From: Aquitalea sp. LB_tupeE
Lineage (GTDB): Bacteria; Pseudomonadota; Gammaproteobacteria; Burkholderiales; Chromobacteriaceae
Direction of reading: 5' to 3'
DNA length: 40,240 nt
NCBI RefSeq assembly: GCF_013391415.1
Contig: NZ_JACAXB010000024.1
Coordinates: forward strand, 1-40,240
Below the pieces are notes generated by a model. That model had not been told where the DNA came from. It worked only from the letters and a program-made list of their open reading frames with translations, and did no database searches. This document shows, one piece after another, positions 10,161-18,963 of this stretch (the first letter of the stretch is position 1; every line of letters starts with the position of its first letter). Both the position numbers and the translations under genes were made by a program.

Positions 10161-11438
10161 ATGAAACTGGAAACCCTGGCCGTGCACGGAGGCTACAGCC
10201 CGGACCCGACCACCAAGGCGGTGGCGGTGCCGCTGTATCAGACCACCAGCTATGCCTTTGACAGCACCCAGCACGGTGCAGACCTGTTCGACCTGAAAGT
10301 GCAGGGTAATATCTATACCCGCATCATGAACCCCACCACCGATGTGCTGGAAAAGCGCGTGGCCGCACTGGAAGGCGGCATTGGTGCATTGGCGGTGGCC
10401 TCCGGCATGGCGGCCATCAGCTACGCCATCCAGACCATTGCCGAGGCTGGCGACAACATCATTGCCACCAGCACCCTGTATGGCGGCACTTATAACCTGT
10501 TTGCCCACACCTTCCCGCAGCTGGGCATCGAAGTGCGCTTCATCGATTACAAGGATCCGGCCTCCATCAGCAAGCTGGTGGATGACAAGACCAAGGCGGT
10601 GTTCTGCGAATCGGTGGGCAATCCGCTGGGCAATGTGGTGGACTTTGCCGCCTTTGCCGAAGAAGCCCACAAGCACGGCCTGCCGCTGATTGTGGACAAT
10701 ACCGTGCCCTCGCCGTACCTGTGCCGCCCCTTCGAACATGGTGCCGATATCGTGGTGCACAGCCTCACCAAATACTTGGGTGGTCATGGCACCAGCATTG
10801 GCGGCATTATTGTGGATTCCGGCAAATTCCCCTGGGGCGAACATAAAGAGCGCTTTGTGCGCCTGAATACGCCGGATGTCAGCTACCACGGTGTGAATTA
10901 CGTCGAAGCACTGGGTCCGGCGGCCTATATCGCCCGTGCCCGCGTGGTGCCGCTGCGCAATATGGGCGCCGCCATTTCACCGTTCAATGCCTTCCTGATC
11001 CTACAGGGCATCGAAACCCTGGCGCTGCGCCTGGATCGCATTTGCGACAATGCACTGAAGGTGGCAGAACGCCTGCAAGCCCACCCGGCAGTAGAGTGGG
11101 TGGAATACGCTGCCCTGCCTTCCAGTCCCAACAAGGTGCTGGTGGATAAATACATGGGCGGTCGCGCTTCGGGCATCCTGTCCTTCGGCATCAAGGGTGG
11201 CATCGAGGCCGGTGGCCGTTTTATCGATGCACTGCAACTGGTGACGCGTCTGGTGAATATTGGCGATGCCAAGAGCCTGGCCTGCCACCCGGCTTCCACC
11301 ACTCACCGCCAGCTGTCGCCGGAAGAGCAGCTCAAGGCCGGGGTGCGACCGGAGCTGATTCGCCTGTCCATTGGCATCGAGCACATCGACGACATTCTGG
11401 CTGATGTGGATCAGGCGCTGAAAGCAGCGGCGCTGTAA
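10161..11438 (+). CDS. metY: O-acetylhomoserine sulfhydrylase (aminocarboxypropyltransferase)
   Basis: A PLP enzyme that condenses O-acetyl-L-homoserine with sulfide to give homocysteine (direct sulfhydrylation route to methionine). The 425-residue length fits MetY rather than the roughly 390-residue MetZ/MetB. Visible signatures are the N-terminal TLAVHGGYSPDPTT, VPLYQTTSYAFD, YTRIMNPT, the SGMAA PLP-phosphate loop and SLTKYLGGHG, with the PLP lysine at 204. The start at ATG 10161 has an excellent AGGAG at about 10148-10152. An in-frame extension to 10050 overlaps the preceding terminator region and is rejected. A terminator follows directly. No SAM-riboswitch signature was recognised in the 110-bp leader. 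Substrate preference for acetyl over succinyl homoserine is inferred from family. Confidence 0.93.
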   Translation: MKLETLAVHGGYSPDPTTKAVAVPLYQTTSYAFDSTQHGADLFDLKVQGNIYTRIMNPTTDVLEKRVAALEGGIGALAVASGMAAISYAIQTIAEAGDNIIATSTLYGGTYNLFAHTFPQLGIEVRFIDYKDPASISKLVDDKTKAVFCESVGNPLGNVVDFAAFAEEAHKHGLPLIVDNTVPSPYLCRPFEHGADIVVHSLTKYLGGHGTSIGGIIVDSGKFPWGEHKERFVRLNTPDVSYHGVNYVEALGPAAYIARARVVPLRNMGAAISPFNAFLILQGIETLALRLDRICDNALKVAERLQAHPAVEWVEYAALPSSPNKVLVDKYMGGRASGILSFGIKGGIEAGGRFIDALQLVTRLVNIGDAKSLACHPASTTHRQLSPEEQLKAGVRPELIRLSIGIEHIDDILADVDQALKAAAL

Positions 11439-11455
11439 GTGTGTTCTGCTGAAGC

Positions 11456-11484
11456 AAAAAAGGCTGCCGGATGGCAGCCTTTTT
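11456..11484 (+). terminator. Terminator after metY, possibly bidirectional
   Basis: A6GGCTGCC (11456-11468), loop GGAT, then GGCAGCCT5 (11473-11484). The A run on one side and T run on the other let it stop metY from the left and the convergent BLUF gene from the right. Confidence 0.9.
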
Positions 11485-11498
11485 CCTTGCCCGGCGCA

Positions 11499-11957
11499 TC
11501 AGTGCCGGTGAACCACCTGAGGGTTCTGGCCATTGGGCAGGTGGTGGTGCCACTTGCCATTGATGAACTCTTGCACAAAGCGTTTGGCGCGTTCGGCATG
11601 TTCCAGCTCGCCATGCGGGGCGATATTGCTCAGATGTATCGGGTGACCCAGCTTGCGCGCCAGCTCTTCGGTATCGATGAATACCAGCGGCTGGCCGGGA
11701 AAACTGGGGTGGCTGACGGTTTCGCGTGACAGCAGGGTCAGTTGCAGATGGTGCTTGTCCTGCTGAATGAAGTCGTACAACTCATCCACCGCGGCTTCCT
11801 CTCCCTCCAGCATTTGCAGGAAATCCTTATTCATCAGCAACAGCAGACTGTTGATGCCCAGACGCTGGTTGCGGGCACGATAGCCGGCCAGCAGCCCTAA
11901 CAGGGTTTGTGGTGAATAGGCCGGATTAAGGGCGCTGGAATAAATCAGGCGGATCAT
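11499..11957 (-). CDS. BLUF-domain blue-light photoreceptor, stand-alone
   Basis: A 152-residue flavin (FAD) sensor consisting of a BLUF domain (residues 1 to about 95) and a short C-terminal helical tail with no output domain, so it probably signals through a partner protein. The flavin-binding core is recognisable: Tyr6 in LIYSS, Asn30, Gln48 in FLQMLEG, then VDELYDFIQQDKHH. Spacings Tyr-Asn (24) and Asn-Gln (18) equal those of AppA Tyr21/Asn45/Gln63. The semi-conserved Trp and Met of the last strand (AppA 104 and 106) fall on Gln89 and Leu91 here. The start ATG at 11957 has AGGAG upstream. The gene is alone on its strand between metY and the lemA/GIDE pair; two c-di-GMP proteins in the window are possible but unlinked partners. 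Confidence 0.87.
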   Translation of the reverse strand: MIRLIYSSALNPAYSPQTLLGLLAGYRARNQRLGINSLLLLMNKDFLQMLEGEEAAVDELYDFIQQDKHHLQLTLLSRETVSHPSFPGQPLVFIDTEELARKLGHPIHLSNIAPHGELEHAERAKRFVQEFINGKWHHHLPNGQNPQVVHRH

Positions 11958-12076
11958 TGCAGTCTCCTGGCGCTGGGGCGCTCTTGTGATGATGCGTGCC
12001 GGTGTTATTGTCTGGAACCGGTTGGCTCCATGATAGGTGGAATTGTCTTGTCATGCATCTTGTCTGCTGGCAACAG

Positions 12077-13027
12077 TCAGCTGCCCGCCGCGCCCAGATG
12101 CAACCACAGCAGGAAGCTCATCAAGGCGGCCAGGGCGTGCAACCAGGCGCGCCAGCGATAACTCACCGCAACACCTTGTGGCGTGAGGGTGTTGATCAGA
12201 TAGGGTTTGCCATCTTCCGGCTTGCGCACATGCAAGGTGGGCGGGGTACTGGCCAGCTGCTGGTGTAACTGGCGTACCTCGCGCTCGGCGGCGGCGCGAA
12301 CCAGCTGCCATTCCTGCTCGTTGATCTGCCCGTTGCCATCCAGATCAAAACGATGTAGCAAGGCAGGCTGGTCCTGCTTCCACTCGCTCAGTTTGGCACC
12401 GACATCCTGGCGGAATGCTTGCTGGTCTGGCCGCACGCCGCCGTGGCTGTGCAACTGGCCGAGCACATAGAGCGGGTCGCCTTCGTCTATCCATTCTTCT
12501 ACCAGCGTTTCATTGCCTTCCTGCCAGCTCTCCCGGTGTGGCGGCTGTACCTCGGCACCCTCCGGGTGGATGATCACCGCCTGCTTGCCATCCTGCAGCA
12601 CAAAGGACTGATCGCTACACTCCGGTACGGACAGCAGGCTGCCGCTGTCCAGCGTCAGCGGGTCTAGCGTGCGGCCGGACAGGGCGCTGCGCCGGTCATT
12701 GTGATAACGCCAGCAGCGGTACCACACGCAGCGGCGACCGGAAAACGGGCTGTAGTTCACCGCGCTTTCATGGTTGGCGGCCACGCCGTAGAGTTCCACA
12801 TGGCCAAGCGCGGCTGAGGCGGCATGCGCGGTGGGGGTATCTGCAATCAGGCGGTAACGCCGGTAGTTCAGCCACCAGCCAATCAGCCCGCAGGCCAGCA
12901 TGGCCGGCAGCAGCAGTTGGCGAAATACCGGCAGTCCAAGCTTGAGTCCGGCCACGGCCAGCAACAGGTAAAGGCCAAAGGCCATCCAGCCATTGCGCGT
13001 CCACTGCCAGCTTAGCCACTGCTGCAT
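12077..13027 (-). CDS. GIDE-domain membrane protein with one EF-hand loop
   Basis: A 316-residue inner-membrane protein of unknown function. Hydrophobic segments are at about residues 14-32, 36-53 and 294-312, giving a soluble middle part. Residues about 75-190 resemble the GIDE domain known from MUL1-type proteins (GRRCVWYR, then a strand-rich stretch), without any RING finger. A canonical 12-residue calcium-binding EF loop is present at 228-239 (D, D, N, I and final E in the right places). It starts 3 nt after the stop of lemA, a known bacterial partnership, so both are probably co-transcribed and act at the membrane. 'Ubiquitin ligase' wording used for homologues should not be taken as function. 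Confidence 0.8.
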   Translation of the reverse strand: MQQWLSWQWTRNGWMAFGLYLLLAVAGLKLGLPVFRQLLLPAMLACGLIGWWLNYRRYRLIADTPTAHAASAALGHVELYGVAANHESAVNYSPFSGRRCVWYRCWRYHNDRRSALSGRTLDPLTLDSGSLLSVPECSDQSFVLQDGKQAVIIHPEGAEVQPPHRESWQEGNETLVEEWIDEGDPLYVLGQLHSHGGVRPDQQAFRQDVGAKLSEWKQDQPALLHRFDLDGNGQINEQEWQLVRAAAEREVRQLHQQLASTPPTLHVRKPEDGKPYLINTLTPQGVAVSYRWRAWLHALAALMSFLLWLHLGAAGS

Positions 13028-13030
13028 GCT

Positions 13031-13603
13031 TTAACCCTGGCGGAACAGTTGCGCCAGATCGACATCGCGCTTTTCCGCCGCGCTGAATTGCAGGGCGCGG
13101 GCGGGCGGAAAATTGAACAGGCGGGCGATGAGCACGTCGGGAAATTGCTCGATACGCACATTGTTGAGGTTGACGGCATCGTTATATAGCTCGCGCCGGT
13201 CGGCAATGGTGTCCTCCAGCTGGCTGATGCGTTCGGATAAATGGGCAAACTGCTGGTCAGCCTTGAGTTCGGGGTAAGCTTCGGCCACGGCCAGTACCTG
13301 GCCGATCAGGCCGCGCAGCTTGCCTTCCTCGTGACCCAGGCCTTCCATATTACGGCTCTGCGCGTATTGCGCTACGCCAGCACGCGCCTCCATCACCCGA
13401 TTGAGGGTTTGCTGTTCGAACTGGGCGTACTGCTTGCACACCTCCACCAGCTTGGGCAGTTCATCGTGACGCTGTTTGAGCAGCACGTCGATATTGGCCC
13501 AGCTGCGGGCCACCGCATGCTTGAGATTGACCAGTGCGTTATACAGGGTGACGAAATACAGCAGGACAATGGCGATGATGCCAAAGAAAATCACCAGCTT
13601 CAT
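13031..13603 (-). CDS. lemA: LemA family protein
   Basis: A 190-residue LemA protein: one N-terminal transmembrane segment (about residues 2-20) followed by a long helical bundle with the family signatures YNALVNLKHAVARSWANIDVLLKQRHDELPKLVE, AYPELKAD and the tail PDVLIARLFNF. Molecular function is not established; LemA genes commonly neighbour membrane or stress proteins, here a GIDE protein 3 nt downstream. ATG 13603 has a GGGGAG-type site just upstream. It is divergent from the DUF2520 gene across a 111-bp spacer that must hold both promoters. Confidence 0.92.
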   Translation of the reverse strand: MKLVIFFGIIAIVLLYFVTLYNALVNLKHAVARSWANIDVLLKQRHDELPKLVEVCKQYAQFEQQTLNRVMEARAGVAQYAQSRNMEGLGHEEGKLRGLIGQVLAVAEAYPELKADQQFAHLSERISQLEDTIADRRELYNDAVNLNNVRIEQFPDVLIARLFNFPPARALQFSAAEKRDVDLAQLFRQG

Positions 13604-13714
13604 GAAGGGGACTCCCCGGGGCTGCCGTGGTGGCAGGTAAAATACTGTTAAGCAGGATTATTCTAGCGGCATCGTCAGACATGCTGCCAGCAGTGTCAAG
13701 AAAGAGGATGGAGA

Positions 13715-14569
13715 ATGCAGGAACTCAACATCATTGGGGCCGGAAAACTGGGGCGTACGCTGGGTCGGCTGGCCCTGCACTGTGGCCGCTACCGGATACA
13801 GGACTGTCTGGCACGCAGCTTGCCATCGGCGCAGGCTGCGGTGGATTTTATCGGCAGCGGGCAGGCAGGGTGTCAGCTGGACAGCTTGCGACCGGCAGCG
13901 TTGACCCTGTTATCGGTGCCGGACGATGCCATTGCGCCGACTGCGCAGGCACTGGCTGACAGTGGGGTGGTGCGGGCTGGTACCGTGGTGTTTCACGCCA
14001 GTGGCGCTGCCGAGGCTGAGTTGCTGGCCCCCTTGCGGGCGGTGGGGGCGCAGGTGGCCAGCCTGCATCCGGCGTTTTCCTTTGCCGATCCGGCGCGGGC
14101 GGTGGCGCAATTTGCCGGCACCCTGTGCGCGCTGGAAGGAGATGCAGCAGCGCTGCCCTTGTTGCAGGACTTTGCCGCTGCCATTGGTGCGCAGCCGTTT
14201 GCGCTGGCGCCCGGAGGGAAGGCAGCCTATCACGCGGCCTTGTCGGTGGCATCCAATTATCTGGTCACGCTGACCGATATCGCCCGCCAGTTGGCCTTGC
14301 AAGGTGGTGTGGATGAGGCTTTGTTATCCGCCTTGCTGGGGCCGCTGATGCAGGGCAGTCTGGCCAATGCGCTGAGTATGGGGCCGCAACCGGCGCTGAC
14401 CGGACCGATTGTGCGTGGCGATGCCGCAACAGTAGCAAGGCATCTGGAGGTATTGCCGCCGGATTTGCAGCCGGTCTACCGGACGCTGGGCGAGCGGACC
14501 GTGGCGCTGGCGGGTGTGCGTCTGCCTGAGAAGGCGCGGCAGACGCTGCTGGCCTTATTGCGCGACTGA
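13715..14569 (+). CDS. Rossmann-like and DUF2520 domain protein
   Basis: A 284-residue cytoplasmic protein with an N-terminal NAD(P)-binding Rossmann fold ([14 protein letters not shown], residues 5-18), [15 protein letters not shown] and ASLHPAFSF, followed by the all-helical DUF2520 domain (about 150-280) with [18 protein letters not shown]. The layout resembles 6-phosphogluconate/ketopantoate-type reductases, but substrate and reaction are unknown. The start ATG follows AGAGGATGGAG. Its last 15 bp overlap the 3' end of pncB on the other strand, so the genes converge with shared coding DNA. Confidence 0.85.
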   Translation: MQELNIIGAGKLGRTLGRLALHCGRYRIQDCLARSLPSAQAAVDFIGSGQAGCQLDSLRPAALTLLSVPDDAIAPTAQALADSGVVRAGTVVFHASGAAEAELLAPLRAVGAQVASLHPAFSFADPARAVAQFAGTLCALEGDAAALPLLQDFAAAIGAQPFALAPGGKAAYHAALSVASNYLVTLTDIARQLALQGGVDEALLSALLGPLMQGSLANALSMGPQPALTGPIVRGDAATVARHLEVLPPDLQPVYRTLGERTVALAGVRLPEKARQTLLALLRD

Positions 14570-15781
14570 ATCAGCCACTGGCGCTGCCACTTTGAACACC
14601 TGACGCAGATAGGCGAGGAAGGTGGCATCGCTGCACATGGTCTTGCCCGGGCTGTCGGATAGCTTGGCTACCGGCTGGCCGTTGCAGCTCACCAGCTTCA
14701 GTACGATTTGCAGTGGCTCCAGCCCCAGGTCATTGGTGAAGTGAGTACCAATGCCAAAACTTACCTGAATATGCGGGCTGTAGCGGCGGTGCAGTTCCAG
14801 TGCCCGGTCCACGCTCAGGCCGTCGCTGAAGGTGAGCATCTTGGTGGCCGGGTCGATGCGCAGCTTGCGGTAATGGGCAATGGCCTTGTCCGCCCATTCC
14901 ACCGCATCGCCACTGTCATGGCGCAGGCCGTCGAACAGCTTGGCAAAGTACAAGTCGAAATCGGCCAGGAAGGCATCCATGCACACCACGTCGGTAAGCG
15001 CAATGCCCAGGTCGCCGCGGTATTCCTGCACCCAGGCTTCCAGCGCCGCGTTTTGAAAGTCGCGCAGCCGCACACCCAGCGCCTGGAAGGCCTGAAAGAA
15101 TTCATGCGCCATGGTGCCGATAGGGGTGATACCCAGCTTCCAGGCCAGCCAGACATTGCTGGTGCCACGGAAAATCTTGGGCAGGGCGGCATTCAGCTGT
15201 TCCACCACTTGCTGTTGCCATTCGCGGCTGAAGCGGCGGCGGGTGCCAAAGTCGGAAATCAGCAAGGGAAAGCGCTGGCTGGCGCTTTCTTCTGCTTCGA
15301 AGCGCAGCAGGGTGGCAATTTTCTCATCCAGCCGGCGCTGGCCTTCCTCGCGTACTTGCGGGGTGTCCAGGCGGCGGAAGTACAGCTCATTGACGATGGC
15401 CAGCACGAAGATCTCGAAGAACATGGCCTGCACCAGCGGTCCTTCGATATGAATGTTCAGTGCATCGCCATCGCATTCCACCTGGATGAAGCGGCGTTGC
15501 AGGTGGAACAGCTCCAGATAATCGACAAAATCGCTCTTGATGAAGCGCAAGCTGCGCAGATAAGCCAGTTCCGGCTGGGTGAACTGTAACTGGCACAGCC
15601 AGTCCAGCTGCGCCTCCAGCTCCTTGTGCAGCTGCGAGAGGGGGTAATCCGGCTGGTTGCGACAGCGGAAGGCATACTGCCCGTAAGCCGCCGGGAATTG
15701 GTGCAAGATGGCCTGTAACATGGTGAATTTGTACAGGTCGGTATCCAGCAGGGAGTGGATCAGCGGCGGCAATTTGGGCAT
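14555..15781 (-). CDS. pncB: Nicotinate phosphoribosyltransferase
   Basis: This enzyme makes nicotinate mononucleotide from nicotinate and PRPP with ATP hydrolysis, the first step of the Preiss-Handler NAD salvage route. The 408-residue length fits the proteobacterial type. Signatures include [14 protein letters not shown] (11-24), [43 protein letters not shown] and [10 protein letters not shown]. The start ATG at 15781 has GAAAGG upstream. It follows the SAM methyltransferase by 11 nt and is the last gene of a maf - methyltransferase - pncB unit. Confidence 0.96.
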   Translation of the reverse strand: MPKLPPLIHSLLDTDLYKFTMLQAILHQFPAAYGQYAFRCRNQPDYPLSQLHKELEAQLDWLCQLQFTQPELAYLRSLRFIKSDFVDYLELFHLQRRFIQVECDGDALNIHIEGPLVQAMFFEIFVLAIVNELYFRRLDTPQVREEGQRRLDEKIATLLRFEAEESASQRFPLLISDFGTRRRFSREWQQQVVEQLNAALPKIFRGTSNVWLAWKLGITPIGTMAHEFFQAFQALGVRLRDFQNAALEAWVQEYRGDLGIALTDVVCMDAFLADFDLYFAKLFDGLRHDSGDAVEWADKAIAHYRKLRIDPATKMLTFSDGLSVDRALELHRRYSPHIQVSFGIGTHFTNDLGLEPLQIVLKLVSCNGQPVAKLSDSPGKTMCSDATFLAYLRQVFKVAAPVADSVAQ

Positions 15782-15792
15782 GGGATAGCCTT

Positions 15793-16497
15793 TCAGGCAG
15801 CGTGCAGGATGAAAATGGCCGGTCGCTTGTGAAAATCCGGCGCTTCTTGCGGCCAGTCCTTCACTAGGCGGCTGACAATGGTTTCCGTCGGCAAAGTCAG
15901 GTCGCAGGCCACGGCCAGCCGTGTAGAGGGGGCCAGTGTCTCACGCAATTGCTGCAGCAGCGCATTGTTGCGGTAAGGGGTTTCAATGAACACCTGGGTT
16001 TCATTGCGCTGGCGCGAGCGTTGTTCCAGCTCCTTCACCACTTTGGCCTTTTCGGCGGCATCCACCGGCAGATAGCCATGGAAGGCAAAGCACTGGCCAT
16101 TGGCTCCGGAGGCCATCAGCGCCAGCAAAATCGAAGAAGGGCCGATCAAGGGGGCGACACGGATGCCGCGCTCGTGCGCCAGTGCCACCAGCTGTGCGCC
16201 GGGGTCGGCCACTGCCGGGCAGCCGGCTTCGGAAATCAGCCCTACGTCTTCACCCGCCAGTAGCGGTGCCAGCAGGGCGGCAACATCGGCAGGCTTGGTG
16301 TGCTCGTTGAGCGTGTTCATGGCCAGTTCGCGAATCGGCGTGCTGACGCCCAGCGCCTTCAGGTGCTTGCGCGCGGTTTTTTCCGCCTCCACCACAAAGT
16401 GGCGGATATGCAGCACTTTGGCTGCCTCGGCTGCGGGCAGCCAGGCAATACTTTCGTCACCCAGCGGGGCGGGAATCAGAAACAGGGTGCCAGCCAT
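15793..16497 (-). CDS. SAM-dependent methyltransferase, tetrapyrrole-methylase fold (RsmI-related, short form)
   Basis: A 234-residue protein of the TP-methylase superfamily related to RsmI, which methylates the ribose of 16S rRNA C1402. Seen are the N-terminal [10 protein letters not shown] strand-loop, [14 protein letters not shown], the [18 protein letters not shown]-binding loop, [21 protein letters not shown] and [11 protein letters not shown]. It lacks the C-terminal extension of classical RsmI (about 280 residues) and its first loop differs, so it is more likely the short paralogue found in many proteobacteria, of uncertain target. Its ATG shares one base with the maf stop (TAATG at 16499-16495), indicating translational coupling. 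A longer in-frame reading back to 16989 lies inside maf and is rejected. Confidence 0.85.
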   Translation of the reverse strand: MAGTLFLIPAPLGDESIAWLPAAEAAKVLHIRHFVVEAEKTARKHLKALGVSTPIRELAMNTLNEHTKPADVAALLAPLLAGEDVGLISEAGCPAVADPGAQLVALAHERGIRVAPLIGPSSILLALMASGANGQCFAFHGYLPVDAAEKAKVVKELEQRSRQRNETQVFIETPYRNNALLQQLRETLAPSTRLAVACDLTLPTETIVSRLVKDWPQEAPDFHKRPAIFILHAA

Positions 16498-17075
16498 TAC
16501 AGAATCTCCACGCCTTCGGCGTTCAACATGCTGATGAGTTGGAACAGCGGGACGCCGATCAGCGCGTTCGGGTCGTCCGACTCCACTTTTTCCAGCAGCG
16601 CACCACCCAGGCCTTCGCTCTTGGCGCTGCCAGCACAGTGCAGGGCATCCGGCTCGCGCGTCAGGTAGTTGCGGATTTGCTGTTCGGTGAGCTGACGCAA
16701 GGTGACGCGGGTAATGCCCACGGTTTCCTGCAAGCGCCCGCTGGCGGTGTTGTATAGTGCCAACGCCGAATGAAACACCACGGTGCGGCCGCTCATCCAC
16801 TGCAGCATGGCCACGCCTTTGTCGAAGGAACCCGGTTTGCCGATTTGCTGGCCATCCAGCAAGGCCACCTGGTCGGAACCGATGATCAGGGCATGCGGAT
16901 AGTCGGCTGCCAGCGACTGGGCCTTGGTACGTGCCAGGCGTACGGCGGTGTCCAGCGCGCTTTCGTCCGGCAGCGGGGTTTCGTCGCACACCGGCGGTAC
17001 GGCAGTGAAGGGGAGGCCCAAGCGGGCGATGATTTCCTGCCGGTAGCGGGAGGTGGAAGCCAGGATGATCTGCAT
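16497..17075 (-). CDS. maf: Maf/YceF-type nucleotide pyrophosphatase
   Basis: A 192-residue Maf protein. Motifs are LASTSRYRQEIIARLG (5-20), CDETP, the catalytic GSDQVALLDG stretch with the Asp expected to hold the metal, GKPG, and HCAGSAKSEGLG. SDQV and the CAGS region closely resemble E. coli YceF, which hydrolyses 7-methyl-GTP, rather than the dTTP/UTP-type YhdE. Start ATG 17075 diverges from yceD across 59 bp. The pairing of yceF beside yceD-rpmF-plsX also occurs in enterobacteria, which supports the assignment. It heads the three-gene - strand unit ending with pncB. Confidence 0.93.
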   Translation of the reverse strand: MQIILASTSRYRQEIIARLGLPFTAVPPVCDETPLPDESALDTAVRLARTKAQSLAADYPHALIIGSDQVALLDGQQIGKPGSFDKGVAMLQWMSGRTVVFHSALALYNTASGRLQETVGITRVTLRQLTEQQIRNYLTREPDALHCAGSAKSEGLGGALLEKVESDDPNALIGVPLFQLISMLNAEGVEIL

Positions 17076-17095
17076 GGTGGTATTGCTTGATTATT

Positions 17096-17123
17096 TTGAC
17101 AAATCGGGGAGGCGGATTATATC
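17096..17123 (+). promoter_or_regulatory. Sigma-70 promoter of the yceD-rpmF-plsX-fab cluster
   Basis: A consensus TTGACA at 17096-17101 and TATATC at 17118-17123 are 16 bp apart. The predicted start near 17129-17131 lies only about 5 nt before the yceD ATG at 17135. Confidence 0.6.
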
Positions 17124-17134
17124 ATGCTGGGTTT

Positions 17135-17635
17135 ATGTCTAACCCGATTTTGATCGACCCGCTCAAGTTCGCCCGTGAGGGCCGCGTTCTGACCGGCAAA
17201 CTGCCCGTCAGCACCCTGGACGAGCGTGTGCACAGCGACCTGTCCGACACCTCCGGTACGGTGGAATACACCCTGGAAGGTTTTCGCGATGGCTCGTCCC
17301 GCCTTTCCCTGCGCATGCAGGTGAAAGCCAGCGTTGCGGTAAGCTGCCAGCGTTGTCTGGAAGTGATGCCGTACGAGGTGAATACCGATTCGGTGCTTAC
17401 TTTGTTCACCCGGCAGGAAAAGCTGGATGAAGCCTGCGAGCTGGACGAAACGCTGGATGCCATTCTCGCGCCGGAAGAGCTTGATGTGGTGGCAATGATC
17501 GAAGACGAAATCATCATGGGCTTGCCGCACTCGACGAAACACGACGAATGCGGTTCGGAAGCTCTGACACGTGCCAAGGCTGACAAGCCCAATCCGTTTG
17601 CGGTGCTGGCCACGTTGAAGATCTCCAAGTCTTGA
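17135..17635 (+). CDS. yceD: YceD family protein (DUF177)
   Basis: A 166-residue protein of the YceD family, linked in other bacteria and in plants to 23S rRNA accumulation/ribosome assembly. The family's CQRCLEVM cysteine pair is at about residues 70-77 and the acidic C-terminal half ends in NPFAVLATLK. ATG 17135 is chosen because homologues begin near MSNPILIDP-type sequence and because the promoter -35 would lie inside a reading from 17087. No Shine-Dalgarno is visible. It is first in the conserved yceD-rpmF-plsX order, 35 bp before rpmF. Confidence 0.9.
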   Translation: MSNPILIDPLKFAREGRVLTGKLPVSTLDERVHSDLSDTSGTVEYTLEGFRDGSSRLSLRMQVKASVAVSCQRCLEVMPYEVNTDSVLTLFTRQEKLDEACELDETLDAILAPEELDVVAMIEDEIIMGLPHSTKHDECGSEALTRAKADKPNPFAVLATLKISKS

Positions 17636-17670
17636 ATTATCAATACACGCGATTTTCCTAGGAGTCGAAC

Positions 17671-17850
17671 ATGGCTGTTCAACAGAACAAAAAGTCCCCG
17701 TCCAAGCGCGGCATGCATCGTGCCCACGATTTTCTGACCGCTCCGTCGCTGGCCAAAGAGCCGACGACCGGTGAAACCCACCTGCGTCACCACATCAGCC
17801 CGAACGGCTTCTACCGTGGTCGCAAGGTTGTTGCCACCAAAGGCGAATAA
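17671..17850 (+). CDS. rpmF: 50S ribosomal protein L32
   Basis: A 59-residue L32: [20 protein letters not shown] at the start, then [15 protein letters not shown] near the end. It is a zinc-independent form, with no cysteine pairs. AGGAG at 17660-17664 is six bases before the ATG. It sits between yceD and plsX, the standard bacterial arrangement that couples ribosome and membrane lipid synthesis. Confidence 0.98.
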   Translation: MAVQQNKKSPSKRGMHRAHDFLTAPSLAKEPTTGETHLRHHISPNGFYRGRKVVATKGE

Positions 17851-17918
17851 TTCGTCCTTTCTCACCCAATACTTACCGTTTGTATAAAAACAGGTAGGTT
17901 TCACTACCGTACACGTTG

Positions 17919-18956
17919 ATGACTATCACCGTCGCGGTTGATGCAATGGGCGGTGACGTTGGCCTCAAGGTCACCGTCCCAGCATCGATCCAATTCCTGC
18001 AAGACCATCCCAACGCCAATCTGATTCTTGTCGGAGACCAGGCAGCCATCGAGGCTGAATTGTCCCGTCATCCGGGTGTTGCGCGTTCGCGCGTCCGTAT
18101 CCAGCATGCCACGCAAGTGGTGGGCATGGACGAATCGCCGCAGCTCGCCCTGAAGAACAAGAAAGATTCGTCCATGCGGGTGGCGATCAATCTGGTAAAG
18201 GAAGGCGAGGCGCAAGCCGCCGTGTCTGCCGGTAATACCGGCGCACTGATGGCAACCGCACGCTTTGTCCTCAAAACCATCCCGGGCATCGAACGACCGG
18301 CCATCGCCAAGATGATGCCGTCCATCAAGGGCAGTACCTGCATGCTGGACCTTGGTGCCAACGTCGATTGCACGCCGGAGCAACTTCTGCAGTTCGGCAT
18401 CATGGGTTCGGAGCTGGTTTCCAGCATCACCGGCAATGCCAATCCGCGTGTCGGGCTGCTCAATATCGGTTCGGAAGACATCAAGGGTAACGACAGCGTC
18501 AAGCGCGCTGGCGAGTATCTGCGTCAGTCCGAGCTGAATTTCATCGGTAATGTCGAAGGTAACGACGTCTACAAAGGCACGGTAGATGTGGTAGTCTGCG
18601 ACGGTTTTACCGGCAATGTGGCGCTCAAGTCGGCTGAGGGGCTGGCGCACATGATTGCCTCTTTCCTGCGGCAGGAATTCACCCGCAACTGGTGGACCCG
18701 CCTGTGCGCGCTGGCAGCCATGCCGGTGCTCAATCAGTTCCGCAAACGTGTCGACCCGCGTCGTTACAACGGTGCCAGCTTGCTGGGCCTGCGTGGCATC
18801 GTGGTGAAAAGTCATGGTGGAACCGATGCCGTTGGATTCCGTTTCGCGCTGGAACAGGCTTGCGAGGAAGCCGGCTCCGACGTGATTGGTCATATTACCG
18901 ACCGGGTTGCACACCAATTAAACAATCTCAAGCAAGCCGAGCCGGAAGCGAACTGA
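17919..18956 (+). CDS. plsX: Phosphate acyltransferase PlsX
   Basis: PlsX converts acyl-ACP and phosphate to acyl-phosphate, the donor used by PlsY to start phospholipid synthesis; it is a peripheral membrane enzyme. The 345-residue product has [11 protein letters not shown] at the start, [41 protein letters not shown] and [17 protein letters not shown] 17919 is preferred over the adjacent TTG at 17916. A small hairpin (GGTAG 17893-17897 / CTACC 17904-17908) lies just upstream where a ribosome site would be expected. fabH starts 7 bp after its stop. Confidence 0.97.
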   Translation: MTITVAVDAMGGDVGLKVTVPASIQFLQDHPNANLILVGDQAAIEAELSRHPGVARSRVRIQHATQVVGMDESPQLALKNKKDSSMRVAINLVKEGEAQAAVSAGNTGALMATARFVLKTIPGIERPAIAKMMPSIKGSTCMLDLGANVDCTPEQLLQFGIMGSELVSSITGNANPRVGLLNIGSEDIKGNDSVKRAGEYLRQSELNFIGNVEGNDVYKGTVDVVVCDGFTGNVALKSAEGLAHMIASFLRQEFTRNWWTRLCALAAMPVLNQFRKRVDPRRYNGASLLGLRGIVVKSHGGTDAVGFRFALEQACEEAGSDVIGHITDRVAHQLNNLKQAEPEAN

Positions 18957-18963
18957 TTAATAC

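Noticed and set aside
16498-16989. Upstream extension of the SAM methyltransferase frame
   Set aside because: This part lies inside maf in another frame; the ATG at 16497, sharing a base with the maf stop, fits homologues.
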